Shown: piece after piece, positions 1 through 5,566 of the stretch
Numbering within the stretch: the stretch's first letter is position 1
Layout: each line of letters opens with the position of its first letter
NCBI GenBank assembly: GCA_025936595.1
Contig: JAICTB010000009.1
Location: 1-18,750 of the forward strand
Source of the DNA: Thermoleophilia bacterium
Lineage (GTDB): Bacteria > Actinomycetota > Thermoleophilia > Gaiellales > Gaiellaceae
Direction: 5' to 3'
Length of the DNA stretch: 18,750 nt
Notes under the pieces: generated by a model
The model's input: only the letters and a program-made list of their open reading frames with translations
Told to the model about the DNA's origin: nothing
Database searches by the model: none
Made by a program: the position numbers and the translations under genes

Positions 1-228
1 GAACCCGTCGACCTCGCCGATCAGCACGCGCGCGTTTCGCTGCCGGCGCAGGATCTGGCGCAGCGGGACCGCCACCTCGACCGAGGAGAGCGAGCCGGTC
101 GCGACCTGGTAGACGAGCGGCTGGAACAGGTAGAAGTTCTGCCGGTCGACGAGCGTCACGTCGACGTCCGCGCCCTTCAGGCCGCGCACCGCCTGCAGCC
201 CGCCGAAGCCGCCGCCGACCACCACCAC
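1..228 (-). CDS. ndh: Type II NADH dehydrogenase-like FAD oxidoreductase (N-terminal part, cut by window edge)
   Basis: Only the first 76 residues are visible. They open with an FAD/NAD Rossmann motif (VVVVGGGFGGL). Then come VTLVDRQNFYLFQPLVYQVA and SLSSVEVAVPLRQIL, the hallmark N-terminal pattern of NDH-2, the single-subunit, non-proton-pumping, membrane-peripheral NADH:quinone oxidoreductase. The rest of the FAD domain and the NADH-binding domain lie beyond position 1. I placed the start at GTG 226-228, because the family begins a few residues before the dinucleotide-binding strand and the frame further upstream has no start codon nearby. It lies 7 nt after the ogt stop on the same strand, so it is probably the third gene of a sigma-ogt-ndh operon. 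The family call is firm. Quinone reductase activity is inferred from the family, and other NAD(P)/FAD oxidoreductases share this N-terminus. Confidence 0.8.
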   Translation of the reverse strand, partial: MVVVGGGFGGLQAVRGLKGADVDVTLVDRQNFYLFQPLVYQVATGSLSSVEVAVPLRQILRRQRNARVLIGEVDGF

Positions 229-235
229 GCGGGGC

Positions 236-784
236 CTAGACGAGTGCCGCCCCTTCGAGCCGCAGCAGGTGACGCTTGATGTCGAGCCCGCCCGCGTAGC
301 CGGTCAGCGCTCCGTTTGCGCCGACGACCCGGTGGCAGGGCAGCACGATCGGGATCGGGTTGCGGTTCATCACCGTGCCGACGGCGCGCGCTGCGCTCGG
401 CCGTCCGACCTGCCGGGCGAGCGCGCCGTAGGTCGTCGTCAGGCCGTAGGGCACGGCGGCGAGCTCGCGCAGGACGTCCGCATGGAACGACGCGACGCGC
501 AGGTCGAGCGCGAGATCGAAGTCGCGACGGCGGCCTTCGAAGTACTCGTCCAGCTCACGCCGGACGTCGTCGAGCGGCGAGCGCAGGAGACGCACCCCGA
601 AGTCGCGGACGACGAGCTCCTCGCCGTGCTCGGGCGAGTACGAGATGCGGCAGAGGCCGCGGTCGGTCGCCGCCACGAAGAGCGGGCCGACGGGCGAGTC
701 GACGAGGTCGTAGCGGACATCGACCAGCCCCTCGCCGAGCGCGGCCGTGCGGAAACGTGCATCGAGCTCAGGCGTGACCTGCAT
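236..784 (-). CDS. ogt: Methylated-DNA--protein-cysteine methyltransferase (O6-alkylguanine repair)
   Basis: A 182-residue protein of the Ogt/Ada-C family. It removes alkyl groups from O6-alkylguanine by irreversible transfer to its own cysteine. The active-site motif PCHRV is at residues 149-153 (Cys150). It follows the helix-turn-helix DNA-binding part, YGALARQVGRPSAARAVG (about 119-136), and the NRNPIPIVLP strand. GALTGYAGGLDIKRHLLRLEG near the end is the usual substrate loop and C-terminal helix. The N-terminal half is the poorly conserved ribonuclease-H-like domain. Length is normal for Ogt. The start at 784 is supported by a strong Shine-Dalgarno sequence (AAGGAGAG, 788-795 on the minus strand). 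This start lies inside the last codons of the upstream sigma-factor gene (17-nt overlap), so the two are probably translationally coupled. The pairing suggests an alkylation- or stress-linked operon. Confidence 0.95.
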   Translation of the reverse strand: MQVTPELDARFRTAALGEGLVDVRYDLVDSPVGPLFVAATDRGLCRISYSPEHGEELVVRDFGVRLLRSPLDDVRRELDEYFEGRRRDFDLALDLRVASFHADVLRELAAVPYGLTTTYGALARQVGRPSAARAVGTVMNRNPIPIVLPCHRVVGANGALTGYAGGLDIKRHLLRLEGAALV

Positions 785-1241
785 GTTCTCTCCTTAATCT
801 CCGCACGCCGGAGGAGGCGGCGGCGCGCGCCGCATCCTCCGACGAGCCGAGCGCGTCGGCGATCTGGGCATAGGGGAGGTCGTAGCCGTAGCGGAGCACC
901 ACCGCCGCCCGCTCGGTCGGCGGCAGGTCGTCCGTCAGGTGCTCGAGCTCGCGAAACGCGTCCTGGCGCAGCTCGACCGCCGGCTCGTCGCCCTCGCGCA
1001 GGCCGTTCACCGGCTTCGCCCGCAGCTCGTCCATCGCGACGTTCGTGGCGATCGTGAACACCCAGGCGCGCAGGTGCCTCCCGTGCTGGAGCCGGTCGTA
1101 CGCGCGGAGCGCGCGCAGGAACGTCTCTTGCCACGCGTCCTCGGCCCGCTGCCCGAGCAGCCGCCGCAGGTAACCGAGCACCTCGTCGCGATGCGCGAGG
1201 TAGAAGCGCTCGAACGGCGGAATCGGCGCGTGCGTCACCAT
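768..1241 (-). CDS. ECF-type RNA polymerase sigma factor
   Basis: A 157-residue two-domain sigma factor with regions 2 and 4 only, the size of a typical ECF (group 4) sigma. Region 2 spans about residues 10-77: HRDEVLGYLRRLLG, then DAWQETFLRALRAYDR, the -10-recognition and core-binding helix, then RAWVFTIATNVAMDELR. Region 4 (about 103-150) has LPPTERAAVVLRYGYDLPYA, QIADALGSSEDAARAAASSG and VRRLRRE, the helix-turn-helix for the -35 element. I chose ATG 1241. ATG 1247 and ATG 1250 are in frame directly upstream, and none has a clear ribosome site. The open frame continues much further upstream but runs antisense through the divergent kinase gene and reads as low-complexity sequence. No anti-sigma gene is visible. 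The tail overlaps ogt by 17 nt. An ECF sigma coupled to an alkyl-DNA repair protein suggests a damage-response unit, which is inference. Confidence 0.85.
   Translation of the reverse strand: MVTHAPIPPFERFYLAHRDEVLGYLRRLLGQRAEDAWQETFLRALRAYDRLQHGRHLRAWVFTIATNVAMDELRAKPVNGLREGDEPAVELRQDAFRELEHLTDDLPPTERAAVVLRYGYDLPYAQIADALGSSEDAARAAASSGVRRLRREHAGHA
788..795 (-). promoter_or_regulatory. Shine-Dalgarno site of ogt inside the sigma-factor gene
   Basis: Minus-strand AAGGAGAG ends 3 nt before the ogt ATG (its GGAG core sits 5 nt away). It encodes part of the sigma factor's C-terminal region, so ribosomes finishing the sigma factor can reinitiate on ogt. It fixes the ogt start at 784. Confidence 0.75.
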
Positions 1242-1277
1242 CCCCATCATCGTCGAAACGTGGGAGGGTGCCGGATC

Positions 1278-2060
1278 GTGAGATGCGCCGTCGTGGGCCA
1301 TGTCGAGTGGGTCGAGTTCGCCCGCGTGCCGCACATGCCGCAGTCGGGGGAGATCGTGCATGCCGAAAGCGTGTCGGAGGAGCCTGCCGGCGGCGGAGCC
1401 GTTGTCGCGCGGCAGCTCGGGCTGCTCGCCGGCGGCTGCACGTTCTTCACCGCTCTCGGCGACGACGCGCTGGGACACGCCGCTCTGGCGCGTCTGCGGG
1501 AGCTCGAGCTGGACGTCGAGGCGGAGCGGCCGGGCGGCGCCGCGACCAGGCGCGCGTGGACGCACGTCGACGGCGGCGGCGAGCGCACGATCACCGTCCT
1601 CGGCGAGAAGCTCCTGCCAGCCGGCCCCCTGCCGCTCGCCGGTTACGACCTCGTCTTCTTCGTCTCCGGGGACGAGGCGGCCCTCCGGTCGGCGCGCGAG
1701 GCGCGGTTCCTCGCCGCCACGCTGCGCGAGCTTCCGACGCTCCGGCGCGCCGGGGTTCGCCTCGACCTGCTCGTCGGGAGCGTCACCGACCCCGGCGAGC
1801 AGCACGACCCGTCGCTCGACTCGAGGACGGTCGTCCTCACCGACGGTGCCCGCGGAGGCACGGCGAACGGCGTCCCGTACGACGCGGTGACGGCGCCGGC
1901 CGTGGTCGACACCTACGGTGCGGGTGACTCGTTCGCGGCTGCGCTTGCATTCGGTCTCGCCCGGGGTGACGGCGTCGACGATGCGCTCGCGCTCGCCGCC
2001 CGCGCGGGCGCCGCCGTGATCGGCGGGGCTGGTCCTTACTCGGCCCAGCTACGACACTGA
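1278..2060 (+). CDS. PfkB-family carbohydrate/nucleoside kinase
   Basis: A 260-residue ribokinase-like kinase. The N-terminal strand AVVGHVEWVEF and the GGGAVVARQLGLLAG segment match the PfkB fold. FTALGDDALG is the usual second motif. DTYGAGDSFAAALAFGLARG (211-230) is PfkB signature 2, with the GAGD anion hole and catalytic base Asp217. It transfers ATP phosphate to a sugar or nucleoside hydroxyl. The sequence does not show which one. It is shorter than most PfkB kinases (about 300), mainly in the middle. The GTG start at 1278 follows GGAGG (1263-1267) by 10 nt. A GTG at 1260 is possible but has no ribosome site. It is divergent from the sigma gene with only about 27-36 nt between starts. 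Its 3' end overlaps the convergent methyltransferase by 12 nt, and its last codons (PYSAQL) recur as a near-identical 15-nt repeat at 2948. Confidence 0.85.
   Translation: MRCAVVGHVEWVEFARVPHMPQSGEIVHAESVSEEPAGGGAVVARQLGLLAGGCTFFTALGDDALGHAALARLRELELDVEAERPGGAATRRAWTHVDGGGERTITVLGEKLLPAGPLPLAGYDLVFFVSGDEAALRSAREARFLAATLRELPTLRRAGVRLDLLVGSVTDPGEQHDPSLDSRTVVLTDGARGGTANGVPYDAVTAPAVVDTYGAGDSFAAALAFGLARGDGVDDALALAARAGAAVIGGAGPYSAQLRH
2037..2051 (+). repeat. Left copy of 15-nt direct repeat flanking the methyltransferase
   Basis: TACTCGGCCCAGCTA matches 2948-2962 (TACTCGGCGCAGCTA) at 14 of 15 positions. This copy encodes YSAQL near the PfkB C-terminus and overlaps the methyltransferase stop. Confidence 0.6.
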
Positions 2061-2888
2061 GCGGCGGCCGACGAGGGCGCTGTCGACGAGTCGCACGATC
2101 AAAGGGGCGGTGTCGGCCCCTGCGAGCGTGGCGTCCACCTCGGCCTCGAACGCGGCACGCCGTGCACCGAGGCGGCTGAGGAGATTGCTCAGCGAGTAGT
2201 AGTGGCCGATCGCGGCTTCGACCGATGGCCGGATCTCCACGTCGTGCTCGTACGACAGGAGCTCCACGCGCGAGAACGCGGACCGCCGGAGGATCTCCGG
2301 AAACGGGTCGTGGCGACCGGCGGGGTGCGGTCCCTCGGCGGTGCCCGCGAGGTGTCGTTGCACAATCTCCCCGACAGAGCTCCAGGGTGCACGCTCGAGC
2401 CAGCTCCGGTGGTTGTCCGTCGCCTTGACATAGCCGACGAGTGCGACTGCTCCGCGGTCACGCTCGACGAGTTCGTCGAGGACGCGCAACACGGCATCCT
2501 GATCCGCCATCCAATGGAACGCCTGCGAGATCACGACGCCCGAAAGCGGCCCGAGCTCGGAGCTCAGCCGAGGCAGGTCATCCGAGCCGCCGACGAAGAA
2601 CGAAAGATTCCCAACGCCTGAGGCCACCGATCGACGACGGCCCTCCTCGATCATCGCCGGCTCGGGATCCATCACGATCACCTCGCCGACGAACGGCGCG
2701 ATCCGCAGCGAGGCGTGTGCGGGCCCTGCGCCGAGGTCCAGGATGCGATCGGCGCGCGACCACCCGAGATGCCCTGCGAGCAGCCGCATGAACGCCTCGC
2801 TCGGCCGATCTCGATACTCGGCGTAATGCCAGGCCGCTTCCTGAAACGGCCGTTCGCACGGCGCGAGGCCGGGCCAGCGATCCTTCAT
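2049..2888 (-). CDS. Class I SAM-dependent methyltransferase (UbiE/Methyltransf_11-like)
   Basis: A 279-residue protein with the Rossmann-type SAM-binding fold. Motif I is ILDLGAGPA (49-57), followed by the acidic end of strand 2 in VMDPEPAM (Asp74, ribose contact). GSDDLP (101-106) resembles the adenine-contact loop, and SQAFHWM (111-117) is the post-motif typical of UbiE/Coq5-like and Methyltransf_11 enzymes. The substrate cannot be told. The N-terminus (PCERPFQEAAWHYAEYR) is also usual for small-molecule methyltransferases of this group. I chose ATG 2886-2888, because residues further upstream look noncoding and contain the MOSC promoter area. No clear ribosome site is visible. It is the only minus-strand gene between two plus-strand genes and overlaps the pfkB end by 12 nt. 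Its codon third positions look less G/C-biased than its neighbours by eye. With the flanking direct repeats, this hints at acquisition by transfer. Confidence 0.8.
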   Translation of the reverse strand: MKDRWPGLAPCERPFQEAAWHYAEYRDRPSEAFMRLLAGHLGWSRADRILDLGAGPAHASLRIAPFVGEVIVMDPEPAMIEEGRRRSVASGVGNLSFFVGGSDDLPRLSSELGPLSGVVISQAFHWMADQDAVLRVLDELVERDRGAVALVGYVKATDNHRSWLERAPWSSVGEIVQRHLAGTAEGPHPAGRHDPFPEILRRSAFSRVELLSYEHDVEIRPSVEAAIGHYYSLSNLLSRLGARRAAFEAEVDATLAGADTAPLIVRLVDSALVGRRSVS

Positions 2889-2947
2889 GCCGGTACGGGG
2901 ATCGGCGACACCGCCAGCATCGTCGCACGTGCCGTGCTGGGCGCCCG

Positions 2948-2962
2948 TACTCGGCGCAGCTA
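2948..2962 (+). repeat. Right copy of 15-nt direct repeat flanking the methyltransferase
   Basis: TACTCGGCGCAGCTA, 14/15 identical to 2037-2051. Read in the pfkB phase it again gives PYSAQL, then four codons and a TGA that overlaps the MOSC ATG as ATGA. It may be the old pfkB 3' end left behind by an insertion. Confidence 0.5.
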
Positions 2963-2966
2963 GATT
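2961..2966 (+). promoter_or_regulatory. Candidate leaderless -10 box for the MOSC gene
   Basis: TAGATT fits the actinobacterial -10 pattern TAnnnT and ends 7 nt before the ATG at 2974, so transcription would begin at or next to the start codon. The gene has no Shine-Dalgarno sequence, which fits a leaderless mRNA. No convincing -35 box was seen. Confidence 0.4.
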
Positions 2967-2973
2967 TGAGCGC

Positions 2974-3744
2974 ATGACCGGCCGCGTGTCGTGGATCTCG
3001 TACACGCCCGTCAAGGCGACGGCGCTCCACCACGTGGACGAGATCGAGCTGCTCGAGGGCGGGCCGAGAGGCGATCGCCGCTTCTACTTCATCACGGAGC
3101 GCGGCCGGCTCGTCAACAACAAGGACTGCCCGCCCCTCCGGCTCGTCACCGCCGAGTACGACGAAGGAGCGGACACGCTGACGCTGCGCTTCGCAGACGG
3201 TGTGGAGGTGTGCGGCGCCGTCGAGCGCGGGGCGGAGGTCGAGACCTCGTTCCACCACACGCCGCGCCGCGCGCGACTCGTGCTCGGGCCGTGGTCGGAG
3301 GCGGTGTCGTCTCTCGCCGGTGCGCCGGTGCGCCTGGTCGAGCCGGAGCTGAGCGCGCCCGACCGCGGCCGCGGCGGCGCGGCGACGCTGCTCGCGCGCA
3401 CGTCCCTCGGCACGCTTGCCGAGAACCTGGGCGTCGACACGGTCGACCCGCGGCGCTTCCGGATGAACTTCGGGATCGATGGGGTGGAGGCGCACGCCGA
3501 GGACGCGTGGACCGGCCGCCGCGTCCGGATCGGCGATGCCGTCGTCATCCCCCAGGGGCACGTCGGCCGCTGCGCGATCACGACGCAGAATCCCGACACC
3601 GCCGAGGTCGACCTGGACACGCTAAAGGCGCTCGCCCGCTACCGCGGCGACCTCGAGACGACGGAGCCGCTGCCCTTCGGCGTGCACGCCGCCGTCGCGC
3701 AGCCGGGGCGCGTGCGCCTCGGCGACCCCGTCGGCCTGCTGTAG
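2974..3744 (+). CDS. MOSC-domain protein with N-terminal MOSC beta-barrel
   Basis: A 256-residue protein of the MOSC (molybdenum cofactor sulfurase C-terminal) superfamily. The N-terminal MOSC_N-like barrel covers about residues 1-80 (VSWISYTPVKATALHHV, then GPRGDRRFYFITERGRLV). The MOSC domain follows, with RFRMNFGIDG (161-170), the DAWTGRRVRIGDAVV strand pair and GHVGRCAITTQNPDT. Cys200 in this last motif is the conserved cysteine that, in mARC and related proteins, ligates molybdenum or carries sulfur. The family moves sulfur or binds Mo cofactor in reductases of N-hydroxylated compounds. The exact reaction here is unknown. ATG 2974 matches the family start, and the longer frame from 2887 is not similar to the family. 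It lies 104 nt upstream of mraZ on the same strand, but mraZ has its own promoter. Confidence 0.85.
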   Translation: MTGRVSWISYTPVKATALHHVDEIELLEGGPRGDRRFYFITERGRLVNNKDCPPLRLVTAEYDEGADTLTLRFADGVEVCGAVERGAEVETSFHHTPRRARLVLGPWSEAVSSLAGAPVRLVEPELSAPDRGRGGAATLLARTSLGTLAENLGVDTVDPRRFRMNFGIDGVEAHAEDAWTGRRVRIGDAVVIPQGHVGRCAITTQNPDTAEVDLDTLKALARYRGDLETTEPLPFGVHAAVAQPGRVRLGDPVGLL

Positions 3745-3760
3745 GCCCGAGCCCGCCGAG

Positions 3761-3781
3761 CTAGTAACAGACTGTTACAAG
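3761..3781. promoter_or_regulatory. Near-perfect 21-bp palindromic operator upstream of mraZ
   Basis: CTAGTAACAG-A-CTGTTACAAG pairs at 9 of 10 positions per arm, with a perfect GTAACAG/CTGTTAC core at 3764-3778. A one-base centre cannot form an RNA loop, so this is better read as a dimer-binding DNA site than a terminator. It sits 23 bp upstream of the mraZ -35 box, a position from which a regulator could act on the dcw promoter or block readthrough from the MOSC gene. The cognate protein is unknown. Confidence 0.55.
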
Positions 3782-3804
3782 CGTCCGCGCACGCCCGGAT
3801 GGGG

Positions 3805-3833
3805 TTTACAGGTGGGTTAAAGTGGGGTACAGT
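3805..3833 (+). promoter_or_regulatory. Sigma70-type promoter of mraZ and the dcw operon
   Basis: The -35 box TTTACA (3805-3810) and -10 box TACAGT (3828-3833) are separated by exactly 17 nt. The predicted transcription start is about 3840, leaving a leader of only 8-9 nt before the mraZ ATG and no room for a normal Shine-Dalgarno site. The spacer and -10 box are covered by the MraZ-type repeats. Confidence 0.75.
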
Positions 3834-3846
3834 GGGTGAAAGTGGA
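3812..3846 (+). promoter_or_regulatory. MraZ-binding array: four GTGGG/A boxes at 10-bp period
   Basis: GTGGG at 3812, 3822 and 3832 and GTGGA at 3842, each separated by 5 nt, end two bases before the mraZ ATG. MraZ in E. coli binds TGGGR direct repeats spaced by 5 nt, and mycoplasma MraZ binds AAAGTG-type repeats. Two units here (3819 and 3839) also read AAAGTGG. One box per helical turn puts all four on the same DNA face, as expected for the ring-shaped MraZ oligomer. The array overlays the promoter spacer, the -10 box and the start region, so binding should repress the operon (autoregulation). Confidence 0.85.
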
Positions 3847-3848
3847 CC

Positions 3849-4271
3849 ATGCTGCTCGGGGAACATGACCATGCGCTGGACGAGAAGAACCGGCTCACGC
3901 TGCCGTCGAAGCTGCGCGCCGCGTTCGAGGAGGGGGTCGTCGTGACGCGCGGCCTCGACGGGTGCCTCTATGCGTACCCGCGCGGCGCGTGGGAGCAGCT
4001 GTCCGACCGGATCCGCAGCCTCGACCCGCTCGCAGAGGACTCCCGCAAGCTGCAGCGGCACTTCTTCGCCGGCGCCGCGGCGGGAGAGCTGGACAGGCAG
4101 GGGCGCATGGTGCTCCCAGCCGGGTTGATCGAGCACGCGGGGTTGAGTCGCGAAGTCACCGTCGCCGGCGTCCACGATCACCTGGAGATCTGGGACCGGG
4201 CGAAGTGGCGCCAGCAGATGCACGAGGTCGAAGGGAGCGCGGAAGATGTTGCCGAGCGTCTTGCCAACTGA
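3849..4271 (+). CDS. mraZ: MraZ, transcriptional regulator of the dcw cluster
   Basis: A 140-residue protein with the usual MraZ size and N-terminus. It has two tandem SpoVT-AbrB-like half-domains. Each carries the DxxxR signature, in LDEKNRLTLPSKLR (Asp11, Arg15) and LDRQGRMVLPAGL (Asp82, Arg86). MraZ forms ring oligomers that bind direct repeats upstream of its own gene and repress division and wall genes. Matching repeats lie immediately upstream (3812-3846). The ATG at 3849 follows two bases after the last box. It has no good ribosome site, and the short predicted leader suggests near-leaderless translation. The 3' end overlaps rsmH by 26 nt. Placement as first gene of the cluster, directly before rsmH, is the canonical arrangement. 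Confidence 0.97.
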   Translation: MLLGEHDHALDEKNRLTLPSKLRAAFEEGVVVTRGLDGCLYAYPRGAWEQLSDRIRSLDPLAEDSRKLQRHFFAGAAAGELDRQGRMVLPAGLIEHAGLSREVTVAGVHDHLEIWDRAKWRQQMHEVEGSAEDVAERLAN

Positions 4272-5202
4272 GTTCGATCACGTCCCGGTCCTTGCCGAGG
4301 AGATCGTCGCCCTCCTCGACCCGCGCCCGGGCGAGACTGTCGTCGACGGGACCTTCGGTGCCGGCGGCCACGCGTTGCTGCTTGCCGCGTCGCTGCGCGG
4401 TGACGGCAAGCTGATCGCGATCGACCGCGATCCGACGGTCGCGCCGTACTTCGACCGCCTTCGCCGCGAGACCGGCGTCAAGGCGCGCCTGCACCACGGC
4501 GAGTTCTCCGCCGTCTTGCGACAGCTCGCCGACAACGGCGTGAAGGCGGATGCGATCCTGCTCGACCTCGGTGTCTCCTCGATGCAGCTCGACCGGCCGG
4601 ACCGCGGCTTCTCCTACGCGGTCGACGCGCCGCTCGACATGCGCATGGATCCGAGCGCCACGTTCTCCGCCCAGGAGCTCGTCAACGACGGGGCCGAAGC
4701 CGACCTCGCGGACATCTTCAAGCGCTACGGCGAAGAGCGCTACGCGCGCCAGATCGCGCGCGCCATCGTCAGGCGGAGGAAGACACAGCCGTTCGTGCGC
4801 ACCGGCGATCTGGTCGAGGTGATCAAGGCGGCGATTCCCGCGCCGGCGCGCTTCGGCGAAGGCCACCCGGCAAAGCGCGTGTTCCAGGCGCTCCGCATCG
4901 AGGTGAACGACGAGCTCGGATCGCTCGAGCGCGCGCTTCCCGCCGCGCTCGAGATGCTGCGGCCGGGCGGCAGGCTCGCCGTGATCTCGTTCCACTCGCT
5001 CGAGGACCGCATCGTGAAGCGCTTCCTCCGTTCGCAGGAGCACGGCTGCACGTGCCCGCCCGACTTCCCGGTCTGCACCTGCGGCTCGAAGCCGGCGCTG
5101 CGAGCGACACCACGCCGCGCGGTGCGGCCGAGCGCCGCCGAGGTCGCACGTAACCCGCGCGCGCAGTCGGCACGGCTCCGCGTGGGGACGAGGGTCGACT
5201 GA
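4246..5202 (+). CDS. rsmH: 16S rRNA (cytosine-1402-N4)-methyltransferase RsmH
   Basis: A 318-residue SAM-dependent enzyme that methylates N4 of C1402 in the 16S rRNA decoding centre (formerly MraW). The SAM motif is VVDGTFGAGGHALLL (32-46). Family blocks follow: ILLDLGVSSMQLD, RGFSY..DAPLDMRMD, the inserted helical domain (RYGEERYARQIARAIVRRR), HPAKRVFQALRIEVNDEL and LAVISFHSLEDRIVK. The C-terminal cysteine-rich segment CTCPPDFPVCTCG occurs in many Gram-positive members. The ATG at 4246 follows AAGGGA (4231-4236). Length is typical. It overlaps the mraZ end by 26 nt, and its TGA is one base before the ftsL ATG, so it is translated as part of the dcw operon. Confidence 0.97.
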   Translation: MLPSVLPTEFDHVPVLAEEIVALLDPRPGETVVDGTFGAGGHALLLAASLRGDGKLIAIDRDPTVAPYFDRLRRETGVKARLHHGEFSAVLRQLADNGVKADAILLDLGVSSMQLDRPDRGFSYAVDAPLDMRMDPSATFSAQELVNDGAEADLADIFKRYGEERYARQIARAIVRRRKTQPFVRTGDLVEVIKAAIPAPARFGEGHPAKRVFQALRIEVNDELGSLERALPAALEMLRPGGRLAVISFHSLEDRIVKRFLRSQEHGCTCPPDFPVCTCGSKPALRATPRRAVRPSAAEVARNPRAQSARLRVGTRVD

Positions 5203-5203
5203 C

Positions 5204-5566
5204 ATGGCGAGCCTCTCGCACTCGCAGGCCGCAGGAGCGATCGCCAAGCCGGTCGCGCGCCCTCGCCCGAAGCCACGGTCGCGGACGCGCACGAAGAGGC
5301 GCGCGCGCGGCGGAATCCTCTGGATCGTCGTGAGCGGGATTCTGCTCACCGGGGTCGTATTCGTGAACGTGGCGGTGCTGCGGCTCAACCTGACGCTCGA
5401 CTCGACGAACAGCCAGCGCTCGAAGCTGCTGGCGCAGAACGCGGCGCTGCAGTCGGACTACTCCGCGCTCCTGTCGTCGACGCGGATCCAGCAGCAGGCC
5501 GTCTCGAAGCTCGGGCTCGTCTACGAGGACCCGGGCACCTACGGATACGTCGACCTCGCGAAGTAG
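5204..5566 (+). CDS. ftsL: FtsL-like bitopic division protein
   Basis: A 120-residue protein with a very basic, proline/arginine-rich cytoplasmic tail (about 1-36) and one transmembrane helix (about 38-59, GILWIVVSGILLTGVVFVNV). The extracytoplasmic heptad-like stretch (about 60-100) is rich in Leu, Gln and Ser and is probably a coiled coil. It ends in LGLVYEDPGTYGYVDLA, which matches the FtsL/DivIC pattern of a coiled coil followed by a short tyrosine-bearing C-terminal segment. FtsL pairs with a DivIC/FtsB-type partner and FtsQ to activate the FtsW-FtsI septal synthase. Sequence identity in this family is low, so the call rests on topology and on the position between rsmH and ftsI, which is canonical. 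The stop TAG shares one base with the ftsI GTG. Confidence 0.88.
   Translation: MASLSHSQAAGAIAKPVARPRPKPRSRTRTKRRARGGILWIVVSGILLTGVVFVNVAVLRLNLTLDSTNSQRSKLLAQNAALQSDYSALLSSTRIQQQAVSKLGLVYEDPGTYGYVDLAK

Noticed and set aside
939..1277. Upstream in-frame extension of the PfkB kinase by over 100 codons
   Set aside because: It runs antisense through the sigma-factor gene, shows no kinase similarity, and a well-placed GGAGG supports GTG 1278.
1242..1805. Long N-terminal extension of the sigma factor on the minus strand
   Set aside because: It is antisense to the PfkB gene and of charged low complexity. ECF sigma factors start near the ERFYLAHRDE segment.
2914..2940. CCAGCA...TGCTGG inverted repeat and a central GCACGTGC before the methyltransferase
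   Set aside because: The arms are 6 bp, the two dyads are not concentric, and such GC-rich matches are expected by chance.
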